Below are positions 44,542 through 52,245 of a stretch of DNA of 64,000 nt, one piece after another. The position numbers were made by a program, and so were the translations under genes. How positions within the stretch are numbered: the first letter of the stretch is position 1; each line of letters opens with the position of its first letter. The DNA comes from DATFDN01 sp963818725 (GTDB lineage Bacteria; Pseudomonadota; Alphaproteobacteria; Acetobacterales; Acetobacteraceae): the NCBI GenBank assembly GCA_963818725.1, contig CAWFTU010000010.1, forward strand, positions 124,001-188,000, read 5' to 3'. Under the pieces are notes generated by a model, which saw nothing but the letters and a program-made list of their open reading frames with translations, made no database searches and was not told where the DNA came from.

Positions 44542-45261
44542 ATGTGTACCGTTGTCCTGCTGCTGCGCCCCGGCCACGCATTGCCCGTGATGCTGGCGGC
44601 CAACCGCGACGAACGATTGGACCGGCCATGGGATCCGCCGGGCGCGTGGTGGCCGGATTATCCCGGCGTGGTCGGCGGGCGGGACCGCACGGGCGGCGGC
44701 ACCTGGATGGGCGTGAACCGGCACAGTGTCGTGGCCGCCGTGCTGAACCGGCCGGGTAGCCTCGGCCCGGCGCCGGGCAAGCGCAGCCGGGGCGAGCTGC
44801 CGCTGATCGCCTTGGCCCATGCGACCGCGGCCGCGGCTGTCGCTGCCCTGACGGCGCTGGACGCGGGGGAGTGGCGGTCCTTCAACCTGGTGGTCGCCGA
44901 TGGAACAGGGGCCGAGTTCCTACGCGGACCGGGGCGCGGGCGCATTCAGGTGGAGCCGTTCCCGCCTGGCGTGAGCATGGTGACGGCGCACGATCCCAAC
45001 GACCTCGACAGCCCGCGCACCGCCCGCCACTTGCCGCGCCTCCGGGCCGCCCCGACGCCCGATACCGACGATTGGGCGGCCTGGCGGGCGATCCTGTCCG
45101 ATCGCGGGGGTGGCCCTGGCGAGCAGATGAATGTCGAGCACCGCGGCGGTTTCGGCACGATTTGCAGCGCGCTGCTGGCGATCCCGCGGGCCGGCGCCTT
45201 GGCCTGGTGGTTCGCCGCGGGGCCGCCGGACCGGGCTGAGTTCAAGCGCGTCGCGGTCTGA
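44542..45261 (+). CDS. NRDE-family (TANGO2-like) protein
   Basis: A 239-residue protein beginning MCTVVLLLRPGHALPVMLAANRDERLDRPW. The NRDE motif is at residues about 21-24, and GGRDRTGGGTWMGVNRHSVVAAVLNRPG follows as in the family. The end has MNVEHRGGFGTICSALLAI. Cys2 could be an N-terminal nucleophile. The biochemical role is unsettled; eukaryotic TANGO2 is linked to heme or lipid handling. It probably shares a transcript with purB. Confidence 0.88.
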   Translation: MCTVVLLLRPGHALPVMLAANRDERLDRPWDPPGAWWPDYPGVVGGRDRTGGGTWMGVNRHSVVAAVLNRPGSLGPAPGKRSRGELPLIALAHATAAAAVAALTALDAGEWRSFNLVVADGTGAEFLRGPGRGRIQVEPFPPGVSMVTAHDPNDLDSPRTARHLPRLRAAPTPDTDDWAAWRAILSDRGGGPGEQMNVEHRGGFGTICSALLAIPRAGALAWWFAAGPPDRAEFKRVAV

Positions 45262-45295
45262 TGCCCCGCCCGCGCGGGATTGGGCCTCCCGCCTC

Positions 45296-46360
45296 TCAAT
45301 CAAGCAGCCAAGGCGCCGCGCTCGCCTGCGCGATCTGGCGCACCTGCGCCATCAGGCCGGGTGCGACCGGGATGCCCTCCGCCATGCGCCGCGCGGCCAA
45401 GCGGCGCTGCGGGTCGCCCGCCACCATCACCGGCTGCGCCGGATCGATCGGCGCGGTTGCCCGCAGATCGCCCAGGAAGCGGGCGACATCGGCCTGGAAC
45501 GCGGCGGGGTCGCGGTACAGGCCAGGATCGATCGCCATCAGGAAGTGCCCGATGTCCTGGCCTTGGGGCTTCTTCGTGTGCATCGGGTCGGTGATGAGCG
45601 TCGCGCCCGACAGGCACGAGGACAGGATGTTCACCATCACCGCGAGCCCGTAGCCCTTGTAGCTGCTGCTCTCCGGCGCGCCGCCGAGCGAGGTCAGGAA
45701 CCCGCCGTGTTGCGATGCCTCCAGCGGGTTGGTGCTGGGCAGCCCGTCCCGCGTCAGGATCCAGCCGGGCGGGCAGCGCTGGCTCTCGTTGGCCTTGTTG
45801 CGGATCCGCCCAGCGGCGACTGTGGTGGTCGCCATGTCGAGCAGGAACGGCGCCCCATCGGCGCTCGGCGCGGCGAAGGACCAGGGATCGGTTCCCAGCC
45901 GCGCCTGCCGCCCGAAGGTCGGCGCGACCTGGATGCCGGAGGCGGACGTGCAGGCCATGCCAATCAGCCCGGCCTCGGCCGCCATCAGCGTGTAGAAACC
46001 GCAGGCGCCGAAATGCGCCGAGTTGCGCACCGCCACGGCCGCCATGCCGGCGCTCCTTGCCTTGTTGATGGCGGTTCGCATGGCGAAGCGCGCCGGCACG
46101 TGGCCGAGCCCGCCGCCGCCATCGACCAGGGCGGAAACCGGTGTCTCGCGGACGATCGCGGGGCGCGCGTCCATCCGCGCGCGCCCGTTGCGGCGCAGCC
46201 GGTCATAGCCGGGCAGCATCGAGATGCCGTGGCTGTCCACGCCGTGCAGGTCGGCCCAGGCTAGGATCTCGCTGGTCGGCTCCGCGCTCTCCTCGGGCAT
46301 CCCCCAGGCGCCGAGGATGGCCTTGATCTGCGCGCGGTGGGCAGCGTACGGGGCCGGCAT
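45296..46360 (-). CDS. Ldh-family NAD(P)-dependent dehydrogenase (malate/L-lactate/ureidoglycolate type)
   Basis: A 354-residue protein of the Ldh_2 fold, which is unrelated to classical LDH. It has ILAWADLHGVDSHGISMLPGYDRLRRNG (the DSHG motif), ALVDGGGGLGHVPARFAM, VAVRNSAHFGACGFYTLMAAEAGLIGMACTSA, LGTDPWSFAAPSADGAPFLLDMATTTVAAGRI, and ESSSYKGYGLAVMVNILSSCLSGA. These enzymes use NAD(P)H with 2-oxo acids or related substrates; the exact substrate is not identifiable. It converges on the NRDE gene and is divergent from the Nudix gene. Confidence 0.88.
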   Translation of the reverse strand: MPAPYAAHRAQIKAILGAWGMPEESAEPTSEILAWADLHGVDSHGISMLPGYDRLRRNGRARMDARPAIVRETPVSALVDGGGGLGHVPARFAMRTAINKARSAGMAAVAVRNSAHFGACGFYTLMAAEAGLIGMACTSASGIQVAPTFGRQARLGTDPWSFAAPSADGAPFLLDMATTTVAAGRIRNKANESQRCPPGWILTRDGLPSTNPLEASQHGGFLTSLGGAPESSSYKGYGLAVMVNILSSCLSGATLITDPMHTKKPQGQDIGHFLMAIDPGLYRDPAAFQADVARFLGDLRATAPIDPAQPVMVAGDPQRRLAARRMAEGIPVAPGLMAQVRQIAQASAAPWLLD

Positions 46361-46446
46361 CCGCGATCTCCCCTTCGGAAGAGCGAAGCCTTGCGCGTTA
46401 GGAGCATCCCAGCAAGGGTTGCGGGCAGTAATGGAGCGTTGGACGA

Positions 46447-47073
46447 TTGCCTGATTCGCTGGTGCTTGTCCCGGCGCGGGTCCGCGCCCTGCGCGCTCGC
46501 CACGCCGCCAGCCTGATCGTGTTGCGCCAGGCGTCGGGCGGGCCGGAGATGCTGATGGGCGTGCGCGGGGCGCGGCACCGGTTCATGCCGAACCGCCTGG
46601 TGTTTCCCGGCGGCGCGGTGGATCGGGCCGACCTGACCGCTGCCAGCTCCACCCCGCTTGCGCCATGGACACGGGCGCGGCTGGAGCGTTCGGCGAGTCC
46701 CGCCTTGGCGCATGGGCTCGGCATCGCCGGCGCGCGCGAGCTGGAGGAGGAGACCGGCCTCTGCCTCGGCGTTCCGCCCGCGCTCGACGGGATCGACTAC
46801 ATCTGCCGGCTCGTCACCCCGACCGATAGCCCGGTGCGCTTCAACGCCCGTTTCCTGGTGGTTGACGCGGACCGTGTGGCCGGAACCCTGGCGGGGTCGG
46901 GGGAGCTGGAGGGGCTGCGGTTCTATCGGATAGAGGAGGCGCTGGCGCTCGATCTCGCCGACCCGACGCGCAAGGTGATTGAGCGGCTGTTGTCGTGGCT
47001 GGCGCTGGACGCGCGTGGCCGCGCCGCCGAGGAGCGCGTCCCGGTGTTCCGAAAAGGCTGGCGATGGGAGTAG
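46447..47073 (+). CDS. Nudix hydrolase
   Basis: A 208-residue protein with the Nudix fold: HRFMPNRLVFPGGAVDRAD, then a long insert before the Nudix helix GIAGARELEEETGLCLG (REXXEE pattern). RFNARFLVVDADRV and a C-terminal helix follow. It hydrolyses a nucleoside-diphosphate-linked substrate; CoA or NADH pyrophosphatase-type substrates are possible. The start is TTG 46447 with GGAGCG upstream. Its last codons coincide with the left edge of the tandem duplication that follows. Confidence 0.85.
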   Translation: MPDSLVLVPARVRALRARHAASLIVLRQASGGPEMLMGVRGARHRFMPNRLVFPGGAVDRADLTAASSTPLAPWTRARLERSASPALAHGLGIAGARELEEETGLCLGVPPALDGIDYICRLVTPTDSPVRFNARFLVVDADRVAGTLAGSGELEGLRFYRIEEALALDLADPTRKVIERLLSWLALDARGRAAEERVPVFRKGWRWE

Positions 47074-47114
47074 CCCTCACCCGCCCCGCCCCGCCCCGCC
47101 GCGCCGGGTGAGGG
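47074..47114. terminator. Hairpin between the Nudix gene and binding protein 1
   Basis: CCCTCACCCG (47074-47083) pairs with CGGGTGAGGG (47105-47114). The loop contains a CCCGC pentamer repeat. No T-run follows, so it is only a candidate bidirectional barrier between convergent genes. The duplicated version at 52206-52236 has two fewer pentamers. Confidence 0.4.
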
Positions 47115-47123
47115 GCCATGCCG

Positions 47124-48464
47124 TCACACATACGGCCCGAGCTTGCACCCGAACGCGCCAGGCGGCTGCATCAGGCCCGCGCCAGGCACGACCTCCAAAA
47201 CGTCCCAATAATCGTCAGCGGACTTCATCTCCGACGGCCTCTTGCCGCGCTGGATGATGACCGGACGGACGAGCTGGTGGTCCTCCGGGCGGAACCACAC
47301 CTCGCCCACCAGCGAGTCGAAGTGCTCGCCCTTTTCATAGGTCTTGATGACCTCGACGGGGTTGAACGTGCCGGCCTCGGAGACCATGCGCGCCCAGCAG
47401 GCGAGCTGCATGTACGCGGCCTCGGCGCTCCATTCCGGCGTGTAGTTGTACTTCTTCTGGAACGCCTCGGTGAACATCTTGGAGAGCGGGTACCGCTCGC
47501 CAAGCGTCCACCACCAATCGGTGGCCGTGAACACGCCCTGTGTCAGCTCCGGCCCGACCTCCTTGGCGAGGAACGGCACGGAATAGGCCACCACCAGCGG
47601 CATCTTCTTGAGGATGCCGAAACCGTTCGCCTGCTTGATCGACTGGACGGCGTCGTTGCCCCAGTTGATGTTGATGAAGATGTCGGCGCCGCTGTTGGCG
47701 ATGTTGAGCAGATAGCTGCTGTAGTCGGGCGCGCCGAGCGGGCAGACCTGGTTGGTCGCCACCGTCCACCCGTCCTTGCCCAGGTACTCCTGCATCGAGG
47801 CGCGGACCGTGTGGCCATAGGTGTAGTCGGGGGTGAGAAAGGCGATCTTCCTGTTCCGCCCGAAGTTCTTGAGCAGCACCGGCGACAGCGCTGCCGAGGA
47901 GGTCTGGCCGTAAAAGCAGGTGCGGAACGAGTAGCGCACGCAATCCTTGCCGGTGGTGTCGTTGGAGCCGCTGACTCCCGGCAGGTAGATCACCTTCTCG
48001 CGCTGGCCGAACTTGTTGTTGGCGACCGCCTCGGCGCTGGAGCAGGAGCCGGTCAGCAGGATGGCCTTGTTGTCGGCGACGAACTTGGAAAGGTTCTGCA
48101 CCGCCACGTTCGGCTTCGCCTCGGAATCGGCGACGCCATAGACCACCTGTTTGCCGAGCAGCCCTTTCGTGACCTTGGGCGCCATGCTGCGGATCAGCGC
48201 GTTGCCGTCGTTGATGTGCTCGATGGCGAGCTGATAGCCCTTCAGCTCGTCCTCTCCCTGGATCGCGTAGGTGCCCGTTCGCGGCAGGCTGATGCCGATG
48301 AAGGCGGTGGAGCCGGAGACGCCGTCCGGCCAGGTCCCGACCGCCTGCTCGGCGGCCAAGGCGTGCCGGATGGGTATCGCGCCGACCGCCGCGGCGCTTG
48401 CCACGCCCGCCCCGGCCCGCAGCAGCACGCGGCGCCCAAGACCCTGGACCGTTCCCAATCCCAT
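47124..48464 (-). CDS. Branched-chain amino-acid/urea-type ABC binding protein 1 (Tat-like leader)
   Basis: A 446-residue periplasmic type I receptor (Peripl_BP_6). The start at ATG 48464 has GGAG 9 nt upstream. The leader MGLGTVQGLGRRVLLRAGAGVASAAAVGAIPIRHALA contains an Arg-Arg pair, so Tat export is possible. Mature features are FIGISLPRTGTYAIQGEDELKGYQLAIEHIND, LLTGSCSSAEAVANNKFGQ, RYSFRTCFYGQTSSAALSPVLLKNFG, KIAFLTPDYTYGHTVRASMQEYLG, and TATDWWWTLGERYPLSKMFTEAF. It should capture the substrate for the LivHM/G/F genes found 5.5 kb away on the other strand. It is the better preserved of two duplicated copies. Confidence 0.88.
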   Translation of the reverse strand: MGLGTVQGLGRRVLLRAGAGVASAAAVGAIPIRHALAAEQAVGTWPDGVSGSTAFIGISLPRTGTYAIQGEDELKGYQLAIEHINDGNALIRSMAPKVTKGLLGKQVVYGVADSEAKPNVAVQNLSKFVADNKAILLTGSCSSAEAVANNKFGQREKVIYLPGVSGSNDTTGKDCVRYSFRTCFYGQTSSAALSPVLLKNFGRNRKIAFLTPDYTYGHTVRASMQEYLGKDGWTVATNQVCPLGAPDYSSYLLNIANSGADIFININWGNDAVQSIKQANGFGILKKMPLVVAYSVPFLAKEVGPELTQGVFTATDWWWTLGERYPLSKMFTEAFQKKYNYTPEWSAEAAYMQLACWARMVSEAGTFNPVEVIKTYEKGEHFDSLVGEVWFRPEDHQLVRPVIIQRGKRPSEMKSADDYWDVLEVVPGAGLMQPPGAFGCKLGPYV

Positions 48465-48551
48465 TATATTTACTCCGTCGAAAATTTTAGGCATTATGAA
48501 CGTCTATTGACGTCTGGCAAGATGGTCTTGGAAATGGATAGTGCGCCCTAG

Positions 48552-48681
48552 CCCCAATACGGTTCACTTTAGTTGTTTGTGCCGCAGGGAGAACCAAGGC
48601 GAATGCTGCATTTTCAATTGGTTGGTATTCGACCGATAGCTTAAGTGAACAGGATTTTGCCTAAAGTGAACCGTATTGGGG
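48552..48681. mobile_element. MITE-like element 1 (130 bp)
   Basis: A 130-bp non-coding element bounded by CCCCAATACGGTTCACTTTA on the left and its inverse TAAAGTGAACCGTATTGGGG on the right. It is flanked by CTAG at 48548-48551 and 48682-48685. The inverted repeats resemble those of the adjacent IS4-type element (CCCCAATACTGTTCACTTTA), so it is probably moved by that transposase. Confidence 0.85.
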
Positions 48682-48685
48682 CTAG

Positions 48686-48815
48686 CCCCAATACGGTTCA
48701 CTTTAGTTGTTTGTGCCGCAGGGAGAACCAAGGCGAATGCTGCATTTTCAATTGGTTGGTATTCGGCCGATAGCTTAAGTGAACAGGATTTTGCCTTAAG
48801 TGAACCGTATTGGGG
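48686..48815. mobile_element. MITE-like element 2 (130 bp, tandem to element 1)
   Basis: Almost identical to element 1 (two visible base differences), in the same orientation, sharing the CTAG at 48682-48685 with it and followed by CTAG 48816-48819. The two elements and the IS form a row with one CTAG between each pair. Confidence 0.85.
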
Positions 48816-50192
48816 CTAGGCGCAATACTGTTCAGATAAACGGGTAGGCGGCATATGCTGCTGGCTGGGATTGTCGGGGGGCGGCAGCGATGGCCGGTGC
48901 TCCTGCCGGCCTGCCGGCCGGCGTTCGTCTCAGCGACCACATCAGCCTCGGCGTGATTGCCAAGGCGTTCCCGCCCGAACGGGTGCGGCAGATTCTGGCC
49001 GAGACCGGCACGGCGAGCGAGCGGGAGCGCGACCTGCCGGCGCAGGTGATGGTCTACTACGCGATCGCCCTGGCGCTCTACATGGGCTCCAGCACGCGGG
49101 AGGTGTTGCGCTGCCTGCTGGAGGGTCTGCGCTGGCTCTGGGGCGCTGAGGCGGTCAAGGTGGCAGGCCGGAGCGGCATCTCACAGGCTCGCACCCGGCT
49201 GGGCGAGGCGCCGCTGCAGAGGCTTTATGAGCAGGTGGTGCAGCCGATCGCGGCGCGCGCCACCAAGGGGGCGTGGTATCGGGCGTGGCGGCTGGTCAGC
49301 CTGGACGGCTCCTGCCTGGATGTGGCCGACACTGAGGAGAACCGCGCCAGCTTCGGGTGTCCGGGTGCGAGCCGCGGCGAGAGCGCGTTCCCGCAACTGC
49401 GCTTCGTGGCCCTGGTGGAGAACGGCACGCACGTGCTGTTCGGCGCCCGCCTCGGCCGGTGCGCGGATGGCGAGACGACGCTGGCCCACGACGTGCTGAG
49501 GGGACTGCGGCCCGGCATGCTGTGCCTGGCCGACCGACAATTTTTTGGACACGCGCTCTGGCAGGCCGCGGCGGCCACCGGCGCCGACCTGCTCTGGCGG
49601 GTGAAGCACAATCTGCGGCTGCCGCGCACAAGCGTGCTGGCCGACGGGTCCTACCTGACGACGATCTATTCCAGCGACAAGAACCGGCGACACGGCAGCA
49701 ACGGCATCCGGGTGCGCGTGGTCGAGTATCGACTGGAGGGCGTCGCCGAGGCTGAGCCGCTGTATCGGCTGGTGACCACGATCCTGGATCCGGCGCAGGC
49801 GCCCGCCGCGGCCCTGGCCGCCCTCTACCATGAGCGCTGGGAAATCGAAGGCGCCTTGGACGAGTTGAAGACGCACCTGCGCGGCGCGGGGGTCGTGCTG
49901 CGCAGCAAAACCCCGGCGTTGGCGCGCCAAGAGTTCTGGGGCTTGCTGCTGGCCCACTTCGCGGTGCGCGGGCTGATGCACGAAGCGGCGCTGCAGGCCG
50001 CGGAAGACCCCGACCGGCTCTCCTTCTCGCATGCCGTGCGCGTGGTCCGGCGCAAGCTGCCGCTGTTCGCCGCGCTTCCCCCCTCGGGCCAGGCGGGCTC
50101 TGCATAAGGCGGTGCTGAACGAGATCCTGGAGGAGCGCGTGGCAAGCAGCCGAGGCAGGCAGGTGCCGCGTGGGGTCAAGCGCAAGATGAGC

Positions 50193-51405
50193 TGTACTAG
50201 CTAGGATTTAATCTGACAATCTGGTTTGTTTGGTGCGGGCAACCCGGGACCGGAGGACAGGAATGTCTCGCTCCGGTCGCCCAGAACCGAGGAGCCGACC
50301 ATGACCAACGAACGCAAGGTAATCCGGGCCAAGGTAGGCCTGCTGGAGCTGGCCAAACAGCTCGGCAATGTGTCGCAGGCCTGCAAGATCATGGGATACT
50401 CGCGCGACAGCTTCTACCGCTTTCAGGAGCTCTACGAAAAGGGCGGCGAGATCGCGCTGGCGGAGATGACCCGGCGCAAGCCAATCCTGCGCAATCGGGT
50501 GGAGCCGGCCATCGAGCAGGCGGTCGTCGGGCTGGCCGTCGAGCAGCCGGCCTTTGGCCAAGTCCGGGTGGCCAAGGAGCTGAAGAAGCGCGGCCTGACG
50601 ATCTCCCCGGCCGGGGTGCGCTGTGTCTGGCAGCGCCACGACCTGGAGACCATGAAGAAGCGGCTCCAGGCACTCGAGGCCAAGAGCGCACAGGACGGCC
50701 TGGTGCTGACCGAAGCCCAGGTCGCCGCCTTGGAGCGGGCCCGGCAGGACAACGAGGCGCATGGCGAGTTCGAGAGCGAGTGTCCGGGCTACTGCCTGGC
50801 CCAGGACACCTTCTATGTCGGCACGCTCAAGGGGGTCGGGCGGATCTATCAGCAGACCTGCATCGACACCCACTCCAAGGTGGCGTTCGCCAAGCTCTAC
50901 GACCGCAAGACCCCGATCACCGCCGCCGACCTGCTGAACGACCGCGTGGTGCCGTTCTTCGACGAGCACGGGGTCAAGCTGTCCCGCGTGCTGACCGATC
51001 GCGGCACCGAGTATTGCGGCACCTCGCAGGCCCACGAATACGAGCTCTACCTGGCGATCGAGGACATCGACCACAGCCGGACCAAGGCAAAGAGTCCGCA
51101 AACCAGCGGGATCTGCGAGCGCTTCCACAAAACGGTGCTGCACGAGTTCTATCAGGTCGCCTTCCGCAAGCGCATCTACAGCAGCATCGAGCAGCTACAG
51201 GCCGATCTCGATGTCTGGGTCAGCAGCTATAATGAGCAACGCCCTCATCAGGGCCGCTGGTGCTACGGCAAGACCCCGATGCAGACCTTCCTTGACACCC
51301 TCCCGCTCGCCAGGGGAAAAATGCTCAACGCCGCCTGACGTCGGTCAGACATGATCCATCCGGCACCATACAGGCCAGCTGTCCGATCAAATGTCAGCTA
51401 GTACA
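50193..51405 (+). mobile_element. IS481-family element, copy 2
   Basis: A 1213-bp element nearly identical to 13748-14960. The tips are TGTACTAGCT (left) and AGCTAGTACA (right). The 7-bp duplication GATGAGC is at 50186-50192 and 51406-51412. It is inserted in the tail of the IS4-type transposase gene. Confidence 0.92.
50301..51338 (+). CDS. IS481-family transposase (copy 2)
   Basis: A 345-residue protein identical to the copy at 13856-14893 except for Gly instead of Glu in the last ten residues (LARGKMLNAA). It has the same HTH and DDE core and the same GAGGAG ribosome-binding site. It is intact. Confidence 0.9.
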   Translation: MTNERKVIRAKVGLLELAKQLGNVSQACKIMGYSRDSFYRFQELYEKGGEIALAEMTRRKPILRNRVEPAIEQAVVGLAVEQPAFGQVRVAKELKKRGLTISPAGVRCVWQRHDLETMKKRLQALEAKSAQDGLVLTEAQVAALERARQDNEAHGEFESECPGYCLAQDTFYVGTLKGVGRIYQQTCIDTHSKVAFAKLYDRKTPITAADLLNDRVVPFFDEHGVKLSRVLTDRGTEYCGTSQAHEYELYLAIEDIDHSRTKAKSPQTSGICERFHKTVLHEFYQVAFRKRIYSSIEQLQADLDVWVSSYNEQRPHQGRWCYGKTPMQTFLDTLPLARGKMLNAA

Positions 51406-51536
51406 GATGAGCAACTATCAGTTACGACCGCGCACCCCACAGCCGGTAACGCGGATCGACTACGTCAAGGCCATTCGCATCATAAAGTGAACAGTATTGG
51501 GGCTAGCCAGACGCTCGTGCCCTCGTAAGGTCGAAA

Positions 51537-51845
51537 ATGCCCAGCGCGCCCCTGCTCGTGTCGCAGGCCTTCAACGGCCTCGCCCTCGGAACGCTGCTGG
51601 CGCTGGTCAGCAGTGGCTTGACGATCATCCTCGGCACGCTCGGCGTGCTGAACTTCGCGCATGGCGCCCTGTTCATGGTGGGTTCCTATCCTGGCGCGGT
51701 GGTGGGCGGGATCATCGCCGGCGAGATCATCAGCATCACCAGCGCGTTCAACTCGGCCTATTCGGAGGTGATGCTCTACGCGGTGATGGCGCTGCTGCTG
51801 GTGCTGCGCCCGCAGGGCCTGTTCGGGTCCGAGGGCCGGGTATGA
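51537..51845 (+). pseudogene. livH copy 1 with a 567-bp internal deletion
   Basis: The first 49 residues (MPSAPLLVSQAFNGLALGTLLALVSSG.. to NFAHGALFMVG) are fused directly to the last 53 (SYPGAVVGGIIAGEIISITSAFN...). Compared with the intact livH at 53966-54841, exactly 189 codons are missing. The deletion ends lie in similar sequences (TGGGCGCCTAT and TGGGTTCCTAT), so recombination between short repeats is likely. The remaining 102 residues keep one or two helices at each end and cannot form a working permease. Confidence 0.9.
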
Positions 51846-52197
51846 GCCGCGCCCGAACCACGCTGTTGCCGCTCGCGGCGCTCGTTGTCGTGCTGGCGGC
51901 CGCGCCCTTCGCGCTGCCGCACATCGGCGCCTCGCTCGATCTGATGCAGCGCGTCCTGGTGATCGGCGTTCTCGGCCTCGGCTTCGACCTGCTGTTCGGC
52001 GCCGCCGGGCTGCTGTCGTTCGGCCAGGCGGCGTTCTTCGGCACCGGCGGCATGGTGAGCGCCTATCTGCTGGTCAACAACGTCATCGGCAGCGTCTGGC
52101 TGGCGCTGGCGATCGGCACCGTGTCCGCCGGCGTGTTCGGGCTCGTTGTCGGCTGGCTCGCGGTGCGGCGCATCGGCATCTACTTCACCATGATCAC
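51842..52197 (+). pseudogene. livM copy 1, truncated at the duplication junction
   Basis: This begins at ATG 51842, overlapping livH1 (ATGA). Its first 118 or so codons match the intact livM at 54838. At 52198 it runs into the sequence that normally follows the Nudix gene. The frame then continues with meaningless residues to 52333. This junction is the breakpoint of the tandem duplication. Confidence 0.9.
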
Positions 52198-52245
52198 GGG
52201 AGTAGCCCTCACCCGCCCCGCCGCGCCGGGTGAGGGGCCATGCCG

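Larger units (their letters stand above)
48890..51490 (+). pseudogene. IS4-family transposase, frameshifted and interrupted by IS481
   Basis: The main frame (48890-50107) encodes 405 residues: an IS4 N-terminal domain (SDHISLGVIAKAFPPERVRQILAETG..), first Asp in RLVSLDGSCLDVADTEENRA, CLADRQFFGHALW, and the YHERWEIEGALDELKTHLRG block. It ends prematurely at SGQAGSA. The expected tail (RALHKAVLNEILEERVASSRGRQVPRGVKRKMS...) is in the next frame from about 50095. It is cut by the IS481 element at 50193 and finishes after it (NYQLRPRTPQPV..YVKAIRII, stop 51488-51490). Two lesions make this copy non-functional, although the core is complete. Confidence 0.85.
48820..51502 (+). mobile_element. IS4-type element with CTAG target, carrying IS481 copy 2
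   Basis: The left tip is GCGCAATACTGTTCA (48820-48834) and the right tip is TGAACAGTATTGGGG (51488-51502). CTAG lies on both sides (48816-48819 and 51503-51506). The matching site in duplication unit 2 is empty: GTGCGCC-CTAG-CCAGACG at 53925-53942. Without the nested IS481 element and its 7-bp duplication the IS is about 1.46 kb. Confidence 0.88.
47066..52198. repeat. Tandem duplication, unit 1 (binding protein - livH - livM 5' part)
   Basis: Unit 1 begins at GGGAGTAGCCC (47066) and ends where the livM fragment meets the same GGGAGTAGCCC (52198), which starts unit 2. Without later insertions and one deletion the unit is about 2.74 kb. Unit 1 has gained two MITEs, an IS4-type element and an IS481 element (48552-51506), and has lost 567 bp within livH. 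The homologous sequence at the end of unit 2 runs to about 55194. Confidence 0.88.

Noticed and set aside
48552..48815. Two near-identical 130-bp units looked at first like a short CRISPR array or tandem repeat.
   Set aside because: Each unit has its own inverted ends and CTAG junctions matching the neighbouring IS. There are no spacers and no cas genes.
13748..51405. The two nearly identical IS481 copies could bound a composite transposon of about 37 kb.
   Set aside because: Each copy has its own perfect 7-bp target duplication (GCTATGG and GATGAGC), so they inserted independently.
52206..52236. The hairpin CCCTCACCCG/CGGGTGAGGG as a strong terminator.
   Set aside because: No T-run follows on either strand. 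It is the duplicated copy of 47074-47114 and is kept only as a candidate.
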